NCBI GenBank assembly: GCA_021234155.1
Contig: JAJEKV010000012.1
Span: 4,407,789 to 4,471,788, forward strand
From: Isoetes taiwanensis
Lineage: Eukaryota > Streptophyta > Lycopodiopsida > Isoetales > Isoetaceae
Direction of reading: 5' to 3'
Length of the DNA stretch: 64,000 nt
In this document: piece by piece, positions 55,477-64,000 of the stretch
How the letters are laid out: each line of letters opens with the position of its first letter
Numbering within the stretch: position 1 is the first letter of the stretch
Notes under the pieces: generated by a model
Seen by the model: the letters and a program-made list of their open reading frames with translations, nothing else
Database searches by the model: none
What the model was told of the DNA's origin: nothing
Made by a program: the position numbers and the translations under genes

Positions 55477-56348
55477 AGCCGCAAGTGACATCATCCCGCA
55501 CTACTAACATCATGTCATAGGGTGTCTGCATTTTAGTACCCAACTCAGTATGAAAGAACTTCTTTTGTATCTTTTCCACCTTTTTCCATCTGTCATTAGC
55601 AAGTCCAGGCCCCCAAACTTCACATCCATAGAGCACTACAGTCTGCACAAGCACTTTATAAAGCATACGCTTCATTTCAAAATTCCAAAGATCAGCACTC
55701 ACACACTTTCTCTGCATGGCATATAATGCCTTTAAGCCAGCATTCACTCTATGTTCAACAGTTTGATTCCAGTTAGGGCTCTTATCTACAATCAAGCCTA
55801 AATATTTATGATTCTCCATAATCTCCACTTGCTTATCCATATAATCGAAATGAACATGATCCGTCTTACCCGCGCCAAAAACCACAGCCTTGGTCTTATC
55901 CAGATTCATCCGCATACCCATAGCATCACAAAATCTTGCGAGCACATCTAGATGAGTTTGCATCCCTTCTATACTTCGAGAAAGGAGCACCACAAAAGTT
56001 TAAAAACGTGCCCATTCAGAGGTGTACCATCTCCTCCATGTGCTCGTATCCATCCCTCAAGCTGGTCTATAAATAGACCAAACAAAGTAGGTGACAATGG
56101 ACATCCCTGCTTCACCCCCATATTGCTTTCTACCACTTCATCACATGATCCTAGAAAAGGAAATGATAATTGTACAAGTACTTTCTTATAAAGTACACTT
56201 ACAACATGCCTAAGGCTTGATGGGATCCTCAAATCCACCATCCTGCGCCACAGATTTCATCTATCCACCGTATCAAAAGCTTTACTGAAATCTACAAATG
56301 TAGCAAACATAGGTTTCCTTTTACCAATAACCGAATCCATCATAGTAC
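55477..56348 (-). pseudogene. LINE X ORF2, RT middle part
   Basis: From 56348 the frame reads TMMDSVIGKRKPMFATFVDF with the catalytic motif A (SKAFD), then GVKQGCPLSPTLFGLFIDQL near 56110. The following YADD box segment is damaged near 55995, after which MVLLSRSIEGMQTHLDVLAR, LIVDKSPNWNQTVEHRV and VVLYGCEVWGPGL lead to KMQTPYDMMLV at the LTR junction. The frame is broken by a stop near 56243 and shifts near 55995 and 55500. The upstream part of the same LINE resumes beyond the copia element at 61486. Confidence 0.85.
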
Positions 56349-56757
56349 TGTTGGTATTAACCTTTATAGTAAAACCCAAAAACCGTGTGAAGTTAAAGAG
56401 CCGTGAACGTGTACACGTGGGCAGTAATTACAGAAGCGGTGGACGTGTGACAGGAGAATATAACAGAGAAAAGGAACAGACACAGGAGGCGCTTTTGGGG
56501 CTCGAGATCAGCGAACTGGAAGGAGGAGTTCGGCAGACGGGGGAGCGCAGTGAAGCCCGATTGGGATACCCATAGAGAAGGCGGCCGAAACAGTAAGGCA
56601 GGTCTTTGGAGCAGACTGGAGGGCCACTCTTCTGTGACAGAAGATCAGTCCGGGAAAGCCCAGTTGAAGCGGATTGGAGCGAAATCAGCAAGACTCTGTT
56701 ATAAGGTGAGCTTGGGCTGTCGGAGTAGAATACCTTGTATTTGAAGAAGACTCAACA
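56349..56757 (+). repeat. copia 5' LTR (409 bp)
   Basis: Starts TGTTGGTATTAACC and ends ACTCAACA. It differs from the 3' LTR by seven substitutions, all transitions, and an extra 11-bp segment (near 56528-56540). Such small divergence means a young insertion. Confidence 0.96.
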
Positions 56758-56758
56758 G

Positions 56759-56770
56759 TGGTATCAGAGC
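56759..56770 (+). other. copia primer binding site
   Basis: TGGTATCAGAGC, one base after the 5' LTR, complementary to the 3' end of plant initiator methionine tRNA. Confidence 0.95.
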
Positions 56771-56779
56771 CAGCAAGAT

Positions 56780-59700
56780 ATGGCCAGCCGATTGGCATTG
56801 ACATATCTTAATAGTGCTGAGGTATTCGATGGAGATATTGGCTTCCAACTGTGGAAGGCCAAGATCACGCAGGCCCTCAAAGTTGACAAACTATGGGATT
56901 TAGTTGATCCATCCAGAGTAAGGGAATCACCACTCAAATCTAAGGTGAAGGTGGAAGCATCAGCATCTGAGGAGACTAAGGGAGATCAAGTTTCAGATGA
57001 CGAAAGGGAAGAGATTGCCAAAGCTATAATCATGGCGAAGCTGGGAGGTGATATTGTGCTTGAAATTCAGCACAAGCCAGCCAGAGAAATATGGAAGTAC
57101 CTCTTGAAAAGGTATGAGGAGAAGACGTCAACACAGATTGACATCCTGGAGATGAAATTGCGCAACCTGCAGTTCAAAAAAGGTGATGATTTGAGAGCTT
57201 TGATACGAAATCTTAGATTATTGTTGCATGATTTGGAAGGAGCTGGAGCGCATTACAGTGAGCAGCAGAAGGTATTGGCCCTAACCAGAGCATTTCAAAT
57301 TTCATTTAAAGATCTTGCTATGTTAGTCAGAAGGACAACATCCACTCTGGATGAGGCAATAGAAGCAGCTAGGACAGAACTTGAACAAGAAGTTTTAATA
57401 AAACCAACCTCAGTAGAGGCGGAGGAGCACCCTGCAACCTTGTATGCAGGAGAGCCAAGTGGAGAAAGAGGTCGAGGCCGCGGCAGAGGCAGAGGAAGGT
57501 GGAAGGCAGAGATACAGTGCTACGGATGTGAAGAATTTGGGCATATCAAAGCAGAATGTCCGAATCGAGGGAAGTGGAGCCGAGGACGCGGCCGTAGCTC
57601 ATTTGGTCGTGGAAGAGGACGGTCTGTGGTGGCGGCAGTTGGAGAGACGTCTGAGACGAAAGCGCCAACCGTGGGAGTTCTTACAGAAGAGGAAGTAAGT
57701 ACTTGTGAATCCGTTTCTAATACTAAGCATTGCATCTCAAAAGTTAATGTTGAGAGGAAAATTTTGGACAAAACTAATACATTGACTGTAAATTCTGGAG
57801 CTGAAGTCTCCATAGTAAGCTCGCCTGATATGCTAAAGTGCATTAAGCCGAGTGTGGATTGCAAGGCTGTTCAGATGGGCAATGGAGCGATGCAGAGGGT
57901 GCTTGGAAAAGGAAATTTGCACATTTTAGTTAAAGGCAAGAATGTTTTGAATTTACCAGATACATTATTTGTGCCGGGGATGCTTTTTAATTTAATTTCT
58001 GTGGCCAATCTAGTCGATAATGGATATGATTTATTTTTCCATAAGTATGGGTGTAAATTCATTAGAGAAGGCATTAAGTTATTTGAGCCTGAAAGAAGAG
58101 GAAATCTGTTTGAATTAGACATCAATGATACTGTCAATAAGGTATCTCCCCTCGATAGTATAAGGCTCTGGCATTTAAGGTTAGCGCATGTCAACCATAA
58201 CAACATTAAAATAGCAAAAACGCACAATCTTTTGGATGAGCTTGACTATGAGGATAGTGAGATTGATGATGTGTGTGAAGCCTGCATGCTAGGAAAGCAA
58301 AACAGAGTGGCATTTAGAAATAAGGGAAGAAGAGCGCAGAAGCTGCTTGAACTAGTGCATTCGGATGTGTGTGGGCCCATGCAAGTTGAGAGTAGAGGAG
58401 CAAAATCTTACTTTGCTACTTTTATTGATGATTATAGTAGACGTACTAAATGTTACTTTTTGAAAACCAAGGATCAAGTGTTTGATGCATTTAGGTTATA
58501 TACTGCGGAAGTTGAAAGGGAGACATCACTGAAAATTAAATGTCTAAGGTCTGACCTTGGTGGAGAGTATAGATCATCTGAGTTTTGTAGGTACTGTCAA
58601 GAGCGAGGGATACGGAGGCAGTACACGTGCAGATATACACCGCAACAAAATGGAGTAGCAGAACGCAAAAATCGCACCATCATGGATGCAGCTAGATCTA
58701 TGCTCAAGCATGCAGGTTTGCCGAACAATTTGTGGGGAGAGGCCGTCGCAGCTGCATGTTATATTCAGAATAGGCTACCGACAGTTGCTGTAAAAGGTGG
58801 AGTACCAGAAGAGTATTGGACAGGAAGAAAGCAATCTGTGAGACGATTTAGAGTATATGGATGCCTTGCCTATATGATGGTGCCGGAAGAGTTAAGGAGA
58901 AAACTGGATGATCGGAGCATGTGTACTTTTCTGGTGGGTTATGATGAGCAGACAAATGGTTACAGACTATATGAACCAGTTACACGCAAAGTCTATGTTA
59001 GTAGAGATGTTGTATTCAATGAAAATATTTTATATAAGGACAGGAAAGGCCTAAGTCAGCATGAAGCAAATGAATGGATACCAGCCGAATATTTGGAGAA
59101 TGATCAAGCAGATCAAGCAGATAATGAGGAAGAGACAAAGGGCAATGAGGTCTATGTAGAATCGGAAAGTGAAGAAGATGTAGAATCCAGTGCTGCAGCT
59201 GAGGAAGCAGACATGAGACCGGATGAGGTGTATGAGGTCATAGGGTCCGATAGTGCATCTCATGAGCCGGCAATAGAGCCAGAAGAGGTGCGCCATGAAC
59301 CAGAAACCGAGCCAGAGGAGATGCATGAGGTTGTTAACACCGATAGTGCACCAGAAGCTGGACATCGAGAGGCAGAAGGTGATAGGAGAACTCGACGTAG
59401 CGATGCTGAACGCCTAAAGGCTGAGATTCCATTTGATACAAGTTTATATGGTAGGGAAGAAAGTGGCAAGACAACTAGACCAAGGAAGCCTAGAATTTTG
59501 TCTTGTATAGTGGAACCAGAGACAGTGGAACAGGCCTTGGGAGGGAAGAATGCAGAACAATGGAAGGAGGCCATGCAGAATGAGCTGGATTCGTTTAGAA
59601 GAACAGGCACTTATGAACTCGTATTGCGACCGAAGGATAAGAACGTTGTGGGAAGCAAGTGGATCTTTAAAATTAAAAGAAAAGCAGATGGATCGATAGA

Positions 59701-60643
59701 ACGGTATAAGGCAAGACTGGTTGCAAAGGGGTATACTCAAGAAGAAGGTGTGGACTATAAGGATACCTTCTCGCCTATAGTCAAAGTGACTAGCCTGAGG
59801 GCACTCCTTGCAATTGCGGTACAGAGTGATATGGAGATAAACCATATGGATGTTAAAACCACTTTCCTGAATGGAGATTTGGATGAAGAAATTTACATGG
59901 AGCAGCCCCAGGGCTATGAACAAGGGCAGAACATGGTGTGCAAGTTAAAAAAGGCAGTTTACGGACTTAGGCAAGTAGCCAGGCAATGGTATTTGTGCAT
60001 GAACAATTTCCTGCTTTCTGCAGGATTTACAAAATTAAAAACTGAGGGGAATTTATACATGAAGAGAAATGGGGACAGATGTCTAATTATGGCCCTTTAT
60101 GTGGATGATTGCGTCATTGTGAGCAATGATGAAGGGTTACTAGAGAATTGCAAAGCATTGTTGAATGGCCGATTTCAAATGACAGATTTAGGAAAATTGG
60201 AGAAATTACTGGGAATGGAAGTTCGAAGGGACAGAAAGAAAGGATTGCTTTACCTTACACAGGAACAAAATATTAAAGGGGTATTAGCTAGATTCAGAAT
60301 GCTCGAATGTAACCCGACGAAAACACCCATAGCCTCAGGAGTAAAAATATGTGGAGACATGTGTCCTAGGACTTTAAAGGAAGTCAAGGAAATGAAAGCC
60401 AAGCCTTACAGATCACTGATTGGTTGCTTGCTGTACATTGCGAATTGTACGCGACCAGACATTATGTATGCAGTCAATTTACTTAGTAGATTTTGCAATA
60501 ATCCTGGAATTCAGCATTGGATGGCAGCAAAAAGAGTTCTCAGGTATTTAAAGGGGACAAATCCACACCCTGGTTTGTTTTTCAAAGGGAACAGAGAACA
60601 AGCTGATTGGTTATGCAGACGCGGATTGGGGAGGAGATATTGA
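56780..60643 (+). CDS. copia gag-pol polyprotein (gag, PR, INT, RT), frameshifted before RNase H end
   Basis: ATG 56780 (MASRLALTYLNSAEVF) opens about 1,287 codons. Gag is followed by the zinc knuckle CYGCEEFGHIKAEC. The protease box reads TVNSGAEVSIV: Asn replaces the catalytic Asp of DSGA. GAG-pre-integrase is at LWHLRLAHVNHNN; integrase D,D,E residues are in LVHSDVCGPM, CLRSDLGGEY and TPQQNGVAERKNRT. RT has KARLVAKGYTQEEGVDYKDT, MDVKTTFLNGDLDEE and ALYVDDCVIV. The frame ends at 60643 in foreign codons because of an indel near 60600 in 'gaacaagctg'. As written, protease and RNase H would be defective and the element would depend on trans-acting copies. Confidence 0.95.
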   Translation: MASRLALTYLNSAEVFDGDIGFQLWKAKITQALKVDKLWDLVDPSRVRESPLKSKVKVEASASEETKGDQVSDDEREEIAKAIIMAKLGGDIVLEIQHKPAREIWKYLLKRYEEKTSTQIDILEMKLRNLQFKKGDDLRALIRNLRLLLHDLEGAGAHYSEQQKVLALTRAFQISFKDLAMLVRRTTSTLDEAIEAARTELEQEVLIKPTSVEAEEHPATLYAGEPSGERGRGRGRGRGRWKAEIQCYGCEEFGHIKAECPNRGKWSRGRGRSSFGRGRGRSVVAAVGETSETKAPTVGVLTEEEVSTCESVSNTKHCISKVNVERKILDKTNTLTVNSGAEVSIVSSPDMLKCIKPSVDCKAVQMGNGAMQRVLGKGNLHILVKGKNVLNLPDTLFVPGMLFNLISVANLVDNGYDLFFHKYGCKFIREGIKLFEPERRGNLFELDINDTVNKVSPLDSIRLWHLRLAHVNHNNIKIAKTHNLLDELDYEDSEIDDVCEACMLGKQNRVAFRNKGRRAQKLLELVHSDVCGPMQVESRGAKSYFATFIDDYSRRTKCYFLKTKDQVFDAFRLYTAEVERETSLKIKCLRSDLGGEYRSSEFCRYCQERGIRRQYTCRYTPQQNGVAERKNRTIMDAARSMLKHAGLPNNLWGEAVAAACYIQNRLPTVAVKGGVPEEYWTGRKQSVRRFRVYGCLAYMMVPEELRRKLDDRSMCTFLVGYDEQTNGYRLYEPVTRKVYVSRDVVFNENILYKDRKGLSQHEANEWIPAEYLENDQADQADNEEETKGNEVYVESESEEDVESSAAAEEADMRPDEVYEVIGSDSASHEPAIEPEEVRHEPETEPEEMHEVVNTDSAPEAGHREAEGDRRTRRSDAERLKAEIPFDTSLYGREESGKTTRPRKPRILSCIVEPETVEQALGGKNAEQWKEAMQNELDSFRRTGTYELVLRPKDKNVVGSKWIFKIKRKADGSIERYKARLVAKGYTQEEGVDYKDTFSPIVKVTSLRALLAIAVQSDMEINHMDVKTTFLNGDLDEEIYMEQPQGYEQGQNMVCKLKKAVYGLRQVARQWYLCMNNFLLSAGFTKLKTEGNLYMKRNGDRCLIMALYVDDCVIVSNDEGLLENCKALLNGRFQMTDLGKLEKLLGMEVRRDRKKGLLYLTQEQNIKGVLARFRMLECNPTKTPIASGVKICGDMCPRTLKEVKEMKAKPYRSLIGCLLYIANCTRPDIMYAVNLLSRFCNNPGIQHWMAAKRVLRYLKGTNPHPGLFFKGNREQADWLCRRGLGRRY

Positions 60644-61077
60644 TGACAGAAAATCCACATCTGGCTATCTCGTAAAGCTCGGAATGCAAAGAATATCATG
60701 GGCAAGTAAAAAAACAAGAATGTGTCGCTAAATCTAGTGCAGAAGCAGAGTATGTGGCAGTATCCATGGCGGCTTCGGAAATAATCTGGCTACGTAGAAT
60801 GCTTCAGGAACTAGGGAATTCGTCAACTGAAGCTACCGTGTTGTACTGCGATAATAAAAGTGGAGTTGCTATGACTAAAAATCCAATCCATCATTCCCGG
60901 ACCAAGCACATTGATATACATCATCACTTCATACGGGATGAAGTGGAAAAGGGGGAGATCAATGTAATGCATATTTCCACCAAATTGCAACAAGCGGATA
61001 TGCTAACAAAGGCTCTTTCTGAGCCTAAGCTGGTGGCAGCAAAGAATTTGGTTGGAGTCATTGACAATAAAGGCTAA
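60600..61077 (+). pseudogene. copia RNase H domain, displaced by two frameshifts
   Basis: Just after the gag-pol stop, another frame encodes IGYADADWGGDIDDRKSTSG and SWASKK, then shifts again at the A-run near 60710 into AKSSAEAEYVAVSMAASEII, YCDNKSGVAMTKNPIHHSRT and HIDIHHHFIRDEVEKGEI, ending NKG-stop at 61077. All RNase H acidic residues are present, so only the two indels inactivate it. Confidence 0.92.
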
Positions 61078-61087
61078 TGGGGAAGTT
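61076..61087 (+). other. copia polypurine tract
   Basis: AATGGGGAAGTT directly precedes the TG of the 3' LTR and overlaps the pol stop codon. Confidence 0.8.
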
Positions 61088-61485
61088 TGTTGGTATTAGC
61101 CTTTATAGTAAAACCCAAAAACCGTGTGAAGTTAAAGAGCCGTGAACGTGTACACGTGGGCAGTAATTACAGAAGCGGTGGACGTGTGACAGGAGAATAT
61201 AACAGAGAAAAGGAACAGACACAGGAGGCGCTTTTGGAGCTCGAGATCAGCGAACTGGAAGGAGGAGTGGGAGCGCAGTGAAGCCCGATTGGGATACCCA
61301 TAGAGAAGGCGGCCAAAACAGTAAGGCAGGTCTTTGGAGCAGATTGGAGGGCCACTCTTCTGTGACAGGAGATCAGTCCGGGAAAGCCCAGTTGAAGCGG
61401 ATTGGAGCGAAATCAGTAAGACTCTGTTATAAGGTGAGCTTGGGCTATCGGAGTAGAATACCTTGTATTTGAAGAAGACTCAACA
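61088..61485 (+). repeat. copia 3' LTR (398 bp)
   Basis: Starts TGTTGGTATTAGCC and ends ACTCAACA, followed by TSD AGTAC. It lacks the 11-bp segment present in the 5' LTR. Confidence 0.96.
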
Positions 61486-63178
61486 AGTACGGAGAGTAAC
61501 TAGATGATCAGTGGTGGACTTCTTGGGTCTGAAACCCGCTTGCCCTACTGCTCTGACATTATGCTCTTCTGTCCAAATGCTGATTTTGCGCTCAAGTATA
61601 GAAGCAAACAATTTTGCATAAAGACTACTAACCATGATGGTACGATAGTTTCCTGAATCAGCTTCATCCCCTGATTTATGCAATGGCACAACCCTATTCA
61701 CCTGCCAAGACGTGAGAAACCCATCTCTCACCGCCATATTAAACATATCTACCATCTTATTTGCAACTTCTTCTCCAGCCCATTTAAGCATTTCAGCCAT
61801 AAGGCCACAAGCATCTGCCGCTTTGCCATTAGCAAGCCTCTTAAGTCCATCCTGTATGTCATTGATAGTAAAAGTAAGCACATCCTCTGCTTCTTCTACC
61901 ATCGTACCCTCAACCCCAGGCACATTGTATAGCTTCCGCATGTGTGCTATCAAAGCCTCAACATGCAACCCATCAGCCCTATATTGCGCAGGTTTAAGTC
62001 TCTTCCAAAATGTTTTAGGTTCAGCCAATAACTCTTCCACCATTTTTCTATTCTTATTGTGCAGATATGCCCGCTTCTTGCTTTTAAGCATTTGAATATA
62101 AACCTTTCTTTCATGTACCTTATTCACCCCTTGTGCTGATTTAAATTTTAACCTTTGTTGCTTGCATTCCGCATCAAACCATGCATTGCAAGGTAGCCCC
62201 TATCGCTGGCGATAAGAAATAAAACAACTGTCAGCAGATTGAGTCAAACTCATAGTCATTGCATTACTCATTTCCTGTACTGTATTAGGCCAAACAAGGG
62301 ATGCAACTTTTTGCGCACACATTTTACTATACTCCTGTGCCTTATCATATTTTAAATAAATCCGTTTACATTTAGCTGAAGCACCCTGTTGTCTATATTG
62401 ACAATGCACGCTTATTTCTATGGATACAGGCACATGATCAGAGTTCTCATTTTCATCTCCAATTGTCAAACTAACAATATATTTAGCAAAAGAAGGTTTA
62501 GCAATGATGTAGTCTACAACACTTGCATTTTTTACAAGTTCGCTTTCCAGAACCTGGATATCTAGTTGTACCATTGAAAATCACCATCTCAAAACCACCA
62601 CACAGATGCAAGACATGACGACCTTGTGGAGTCGGCCATTTCACACTGTCGTCTGAAATCCTATTCCACCCTGATATCTCTAACTCGTCATTATCTAACA
62701 TCTCTAACCATTCTGCTTTCCCATCTGGGCTCACCAAAGCTGCTTGATGGTTCCCAGTACGACCATTAAAGTCACCCATCAACAAAATCTCAGAGTCAAA
62801 ATATCCTGTTCCAAATAAAAAAATGGATCGTCTTTATCTATATTTTCTTTGTTATAAACAGGAGAATCCCTTTGGTGGAAAATAACAACCTGCCACATAT
62901 ATCTTACCATACTTGCCTGGTACCTCAATCCAAATATATTGTGCGGATGCTTTATGCTTTAATACCGATATGGTCTGCGCAATTTCAATTCTCGCATAGC
63001 AAGCGATGCCCCCAGAACCTTTAAGATTCCATCCTTTCTTATTCCAAACAGAATGCAACAAAGTAAAGCCTGCAATATTTGGGAGACCTTTCTCCTCATG
63101 TTCACAAGTTTCCAAAAAGAAAATTATATCTACATCAACTAAAAAATCTAACATAGTGCGTACCTTGCTATGTTTCAA
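61486..63178 (-). pseudogene. LINE X ORF2, endonuclease and RT N-terminal part
   Basis: Sense order: WNINTLKHSKVRTMLDFLV (near 63170), FFLETCEHEEKGLPNIAGF with the catalytic Glu, GSGGIACYARIEIAQ, GCYFPPKG, a frame break near 62850, MGDFNGRTGNHQA (62785), KNASVVDYIIAKPSFAK and NSDHVPVSIEIS near 62440. Then the linker MLKSKKRAYLHNKNRKMVEE, RT motif NYRTIMVSSLYAKLFASILE and QAGFRPKKSTTDHLVTL up to the copia insertion at 61485. At least three frame breaks make it non-coding. It continues at 56348 beyond the copia element and finally at 19935. Confidence 0.87.
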
Positions 63179-63220
63179 TGTGTTGATATTCCAGCATACT
63201 ATCCTGGCGGTCGATATTTC

Positions 63221-63617
63221 CTATGCCCCATCTATTACCACTCTTCCACCTCTCCAATATGCATTTTTCCCTGCTGCCCTAGCTTCCTTCATTCTCAAAA
63301 TGTCACTTTTCCGCTGCTCAAATTGAGTTTTAGTAAGGTCATCATTGATCCAAATGCGTTGACCTTTAAGCAATGAGCGCTTTTGCATGACCCGTGCTTT
63401 AACCTCTTTACTTGCACACTTCACTAAAATATTACGTGTTCCTTCACCTTTCCTCCCAATCCGATATGCCTCCAAAACATCCACTTGCACCTGCATATTC
63501 TCTGCTATAAAATTTTGCACGACCTCAATAGTATTCTCGTTTTCTTCCTCTGGGAATCCTGCAATTCTAAAGTTGTTCGCTTTAATCTCCCTCTCATGCA
63601 TATAACTCAAGTGTTCC
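63221..63617 (-). pseudogene. LINE X ORF1 C-terminal part (RRM-like + basic domain)
   Basis: About 130 codons: MHEREIKANNFRIAGFPEEE starts the RRM-like fold; VDVLEAYRIGRKGEGTRNIL, LLKGQRIWINDDLTKTQFEQ and KNAYWRGGRVVIDGA complete the basic C-terminus. The stop lies about 30 bp before the ORF2 start, as in LINE C. The N-terminal coiled coil, visible in LINE F, is cut off at 63618 by insertion of a poly(A) LINE. Confidence 0.82.
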
Positions 63618-64000
63618 ATTTTTTTTTTTTTTTTGAAGAACTGTGTCAGCAATATATTAAAAGAATGGTAATGTTACAAAGCAAGTGAGGAGGAAGGAGA
63701 ACTGCCCCAAAGAGACAGTGATACCTCGACACTCCACAACAACTGCAACTCTACTGCTGTACAAACTGGCCATCACCATCTACCACACCCAAGAAGTCCC
63801 GCCAAATGGAAAAACTTCCGCTTCTACTAATCCCCGGAACACCAAAAGCTTTGAAATAGCTTTGTACTGAAGTCGAGGGAATCAGAGAGGTCGTGTCAAT
63901 CCCCCCCGAAGATCCACAACCGCCGCCTCCAAATCAACCACACCAACCAAGCCACGCGACGGATGCAAGGCTTGCTGTCGTCTGAGCGGCCAAACACCGT
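63618..64000 (-). mobile_element. 3' end of a poly(A) LINE, continuing beyond the window
   Basis: On the minus strand the sequence ends 'aatatattgctgacacag' + 'ttcttc' followed by about 17 A (63634-63618), a typical plant L1 3' terminus. It interrupts LINE X ORF1. The body extends past the right edge, so the TSD cannot be tested. Only 3' UTR-like sequence is visible; small plus-strand ORFs here are not supported. Confidence 0.7.

Larger units (their letters stand above)
56349..61485 (+). mobile_element. full-length Ty1/copia retrotransposon, TSD AGTAC
   Basis: 5137 bp with two near-identical LTRs, PBS, PPT and a single gag-pol ORF in the copia order (integrase before RT). AGTAC flanks both ends exactly (56344-56348 and 61486-61490). 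It is inserted antisense into LINE X between the codons for LVTLRT and MMDSV, and those codons join perfectly once it is removed. Confidence 0.97.

Noticed and set aside
56350-56575. ORFs repeated at 56350-56744 and 61087-61472
   Set aside because: They lie in the copia LTRs; duplication is explained by LTR identity.

Overview
This window reads as the nuclear genome of a land plant and is almost entirely accessory DNA. The evidence is plant-type Ty1/copia and other LTR retrotransposons primed by initiator-Met tRNA (PBS TGGTATCAGAGC), several LINE families, a PIF/Harbinger transposase with its SANT/Myb-like partner, a Tourist-like MITE, a Helitron terminus, and genes with short GT-AG introns. 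No rRNA, tRNA, CRISPR or bacterial operon was seen. The unusual gene content (DUF7869-like protein, ParB/methyltransferase-like gene, a possible KP4-like cysteine-rich protein) and the LINE type would fit a large-genome non-flowering plant, but that is inference.

Layout. 0-6.3 kb: a hypothetical ORF, a degenerate C-rich repeat, a possible KP4-like remnant, and a 5'-truncated poly(A) LINE with a clean target-site duplication (TSD). 7.5-18.4 kb: three same-family LINEs (A, B, C; minus strand) lying head to tail and joined at microsatellites. 18.4-20.75 kb: a 1.5-kb LTR followed by the 3' end of a further LINE ('LINE X'). 21.2-22.4 kb: three paralogous genes for about 80-aa proteins with a shared promoter motif. 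22.6-29.5 kb: a DUF7869-like gene (minus strand) whose coding exon is split by a 3.75-kb TIR element carrying a palindromic satellite, followed by a DUF8039-like ORF. 30-37 kb: a 195-bp hairpin element, a Tourist-like MITE and clusters of GGCGC palindromes surrounding a ParB-like/methyltransferase-like gene. 37-41.1 kb: convergent Harbinger transposase and DNA-binding partner. 41.5-47.1 kb: a (TC)n tract, a LINE 5' end with tandem monomers, then AT-rich DNA closed by a Helitron 3' end. 47-55.5 kb: probable decayed LTR-element interior (minus strand) with five hairpin repeats, a SINE candidate, a PBS and the second 1.5-kb LTR. 55.5-64 kb: the 5' part of LINE X, interrupted by a young copia element (56349-61485, exact TSD AGTAC) and by a second poly(A) LINE at the right edge.

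Structural story. The two 1.5-kb LTRs are inverted relative to each other, 34 kb apart. One carries a PBS and the other a PPT, so they look like the 5' and 3' LTRs of one element. They adjoin two halves of LINE X cut at the same codon, overlapping by exactly 5 bp. The simplest reading is one LTR retrotransposon inserted into one LINE, later rearranged by an inversion of about 35 kb; an assembly error is the alternative.

Best candidates for undescribed biology: (1) the three-member small-protein family with its conserved ATCAATAATTTT-N6/7-TATA promoter; (2) the ParB-like/methyltransferase-like gene among palindrome clusters; (3) the LINE family with a conserved 3' stem-loop and a TTCAC/CT microsatellite tail that forms head-to-tail arrays; (4) the TIR element whose conceptual removal restores an open reading frame. 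Several frameshifts fall in homopolymers, so residual consensus errors should be excluded before genes are called dead.
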